NCBI RefSeq assembly: GCF_039543525.1
Contig: NZ_BAABJX010000017.1
Location: 124,001 to 188,000, forward strand
Direction: 5' to 3'
Source: Algivirga pacifica
GTDB taxonomy: Bacteria > Bacteroidota > Bacteroidia > Cytophagales > Flammeovirgaceae
Length of the DNA stretch: 64,000 nucleotides
In this document: positions 62,194 through 64,000 of the stretch, piece after piece
Layout: each line of letters opens with the position of its first letter
Numbering within the stretch: position 1 is the first letter of the stretch
Notes under the pieces: model-generated
Databases searched by the model: none
Told to the model about the DNA's origin: nothing
Seen by the model: the letters and a program-made list of their open reading frames with translations, nothing else
Translations under genes and position numbers: made by a program

Positions 62194-64000
62194 ATGCGAA
62201 ATACATTTACCCTAATAATTGCTTTGCTCTGTATTACCCTTGGAGCAAACGCACAAAGTGGCCATGGTATTCAATGGCAGCAAGTCACCAACACCGGATT
62301 ACCTTCCGCAGTAGAATACTATGAGTCTACTTCAGATTTGGAAGGAGGACAAAAGTTAAAAGCTTTTTATACCAAAGTAGACTTTTCTACAGGAGAAGTA
62401 GCCTTAAAAACCACCATGACTACTTCTGGATTTCAGAAGCCTTCTGCCTTTGCCAAAAATTATGGAGGTAAGGTATATACGGCCATTAATGGAGGGTTTT
62501 ATGGTGCGAATGGGTCAGTCAGCCTCGTGATTGATAACTCAGATATTCTAGCCCATAACATCTTTGCCTTGAGTCGTTCGGGAAAGACGTATTACCCAAC
62601 CCGTTCGGCTATAGGGATTAATAAAGAAAAGAAATTGGCAATCGATTGGGTATATGGTTTTACAGGGGATAAAACAGTATACAGTTATACCCAACCTGCT
62701 CAGAATGTAGAAGGGGAGCAGCCACTACCTTCTCCTTCCCAATCCACAGGAAGTTTGTGGGAACAGGAAATGGCAATGGGTGGAGGCCCTTTGCTGATCA
62801 AGGATGGTGAAGCTGTAGCGGATTATGGGTTTGAATTGTTTCCGGCAGATATCGTAGGCTCAAGAGCGCCACGAACAGCGGTAGGAATCACAGCTAATAA
62901 TGAACTCATCTCTTTAGTAGTGGATGGACGACAGTCAGGGTATAGTGATGGGGTGACACTTCGAGAGTTGACGGATATGCTGGAAGACTTGGGATGCGTC
63001 GCCGCTTTGAATCTTGATGGAGGAGGATCTTCAGCGATGGTGGTAGATGATGAGGTAGTCAATAAACCTTCGGATGGATCAGAACGATCGGTAAAATCGG
63101 TACTGATGGTAGTAGCGGCTCCTAAAGTAATGGATACAGAAGGAGATGCCTATCAGGAAAAGGGAACAGTACCTTTTGAGGAAGCTTCTTCTCAAGAGGG
63201 GTATGGAACATCCCCTTCCAGAATAGTAACAACAGACCAGGAAAAGGTAACGGCAGAAGCGATCTATACCTTGGAGGGGATTGTGCCGGGAAAGTACGAA
63301 GTGGAAGCCTGGTGGCAATCCAGTGAGGAGTACGCCTCTGACGCTACCTTTCAAGTACGTAAAGGAGAGGATGATTTTACCCAGGAAGAAGTAAAGGTTG
63401 ATCAAACGGATACAGAAAAATCACATCAGTTTAACACATTGGGTGTTTTTGACCTGAGTGAAAAAGACTCCATTGTGTTGGTGAATCAGACCACGACAGG
63501 ATCGAAGGTAAATATCGATGCAATTCGCCTAAGATATCTGGAGAAAAGTAAGCCTACGTTAGCATTCACGTCAGGGTGGGACCCTTCGGAGACCTATGCA
63601 AAAAATGAGGAGTTATCGCTTTCCTTTTCGTCAGAATCTCCCAATACTGGCGTTCCTTTAACCTCCTTAAAATTGACCAAAAAAGTCGGTAGCCAGAAGG
63701 AAATACTATGGGATTATACGGTGGCAGAGGGAGAAGAAGTATATCAACTGCAAGGGGAGGCAGCCTTTACGGTCACAGAGGAAGTCGGAATGAAAATCAC
63801 ACTGCTATTGGAAGCGGTTGATAGTACAGGAGAAGTTCACACTGATGAAGCACTTTTTTATGTAACTGCCCAAAGTCCTACGATTCTGTTTGACAATAAC
63901 CGTACAAGAATGGAGGGAACACATGAAGTAGGGGAAGTGCTTTCTATTCCTTTAAGCTTTGCTCCTGTAAAAGATAGCCGACCGTTGAAGCAACTGTCCA
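62194..64000 (+). CDS. Phosphodiester glycosidase (NAGPA family), partial
   Basis: At least 602 residues; the frame stays open to the window end. Signal peptide (MRNTFTLIIALLCITLGANA). The NAGPA domain (about 40-300) shows NGGFYG at 99-104, RTAVGIT, SLVVDGRQSGYSDG and LNLDGGGSSAMV with Asp275. A golvesin-C-like module (about 305-445) with YEVEAWWQSS follows, then beta-rich sequence. The mammalian relative removes N-acetylglucosamine from a phosphodiester; bacterial members are thought to act on related glycosyl phosphates. It is the last visible gene of the + arm of the locus. Confidence 0.88.
   Translation, partial: MRNTFTLIIALLCITLGANAQSGHGIQWQQVTNTGLPSAVEYYESTSDLEGGQKLKAFYTKVDFSTGEVALKTTMTTSGFQKPSAFAKNYGGKVYTAINGGFYGANGSVSLVIDNSDILAHNIFALSRSGKTYYPTRSAIGINKEKKLAIDWVYGFTGDKTVYSYTQPAQNVEGEQPLPSPSQSTGSLWEQEMAMGGGPLLIKDGEAVADYGFELFPADIVGSRAPRTAVGITANNELISLVVDGRQSGYSDGVTLRELTDMLEDLGCVAALNLDGGGSSAMVVDDEVVNKPSDGSERSVKSVLMVVAAPKVMDTEGDAYQEKGTVPFEEASSQEGYGTSPSRIVTTDQEKVTAEAIYTLEGIVPGKYEVEAWWQSSEEYASDATFQVRKGEDDFTQEEVKVDQTDTEKSHQFNTLGVFDLSEKDSIVLVNQTTTGSKVNIDAIRLRYLEKSKPTLAFTSGWDPSETYAKNEELSLSFSSESPNTGVPLTSLKLTKKVGSQKEILWDYTVAEGEEVYQLQGEAAFTVTEEVGMKITLLLEAVDSTGEVHTDEALFYVTAQSPTILFDNNRTRMEGTHEVGEVLSIPLSFAPVKDSRPLKQLS

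Overview
The window looks like chromosomal DNA of a member of the Bacteroidota, most plausibly a marine, gliding or surface-associated member of the Cytophagales. Seen in the sequence: a SusC/SusD pair, two proteins with C-terminal type IX secretion sorting domains, SprB-type repeats, many lipoproteins with short lipoboxes, DUF3857/transglutaminase proteins, a GIN-domain (DUF2807) protein, OMP_b-brl barrels and a candidate TAnnTTTG promoter. The species cannot be fixed from this window.

Layout. 0-4.3 kb is the end of a surface-polysaccharide cluster (sulfotransferase, NKWYS-like capsule protein, two glycosyltransferases). 4.3-8.7 kb holds a DUF1800/DUF1501 secreted pair and a Wzi-like outer-membrane protein. 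8.7-10.4 kb is a tandem array of five tiny winged-helix proteins in a long-short-long-short-short order, followed by 1.2 kb of palindrome-rich DNA without a convincing gene. 11.6-14.7 kb encodes a class A penicillin-binding protein and a lipoprotein. 14.9-22.2 kb holds a 1842-residue type IX-secreted beta-helix/SprB-repeat protein, divergent from a lipoprotein with the same beta-helix. 22.3-31.3 kb has a START protein and then the operon-like triad YqiJ-like membrane protein, flotillin and giant DUF3686 AAA+ ATPase. 31.6-36.8 kb has two DUF3857/transglutaminase paralogs, the second lacking catalytic residues, and a GIN-domain protein. 37.3-39.5 kb encodes a lipoprotein joining a TIM barrel, three SLH domains and a C39-type peptidase. 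39.8-44.6 kb holds a MaoC hydratase and the DUF3604, parvulin and HupE/UreJ set. 44.8-48.2 kb holds an outer-membrane barrel, a lipoprotein and a type IX-secreted GxGYxYP protein.

48.8-64 kb is a polysaccharide-utilisation-like locus. SusC, SusD and a NagX-like DUF5009 acyltransferase run leftward. A DUF5018/propeller lipoprotein, two GHL10 glycosidases, an L,D-transpeptidase-like lipoprotein and a NAGPA phosphodiester glycosidase (cut by the window end) run rightward. The content suggests scavenging of amino-sugar or cell-wall-type glycans; this is inference.

The most unusual signal lies between genes. Many spacers carry perfect short hairpins and longer palindromic elements of 120-300 bp. 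Several long ones share termini (MITE-like) and contain mini-hairpins with a C-GAA-G loop whose arms differ between copies but stay complementary. No transposase is present in the window. This repeat system, together with the small winged-helix array, is the best candidate for something undescribed.
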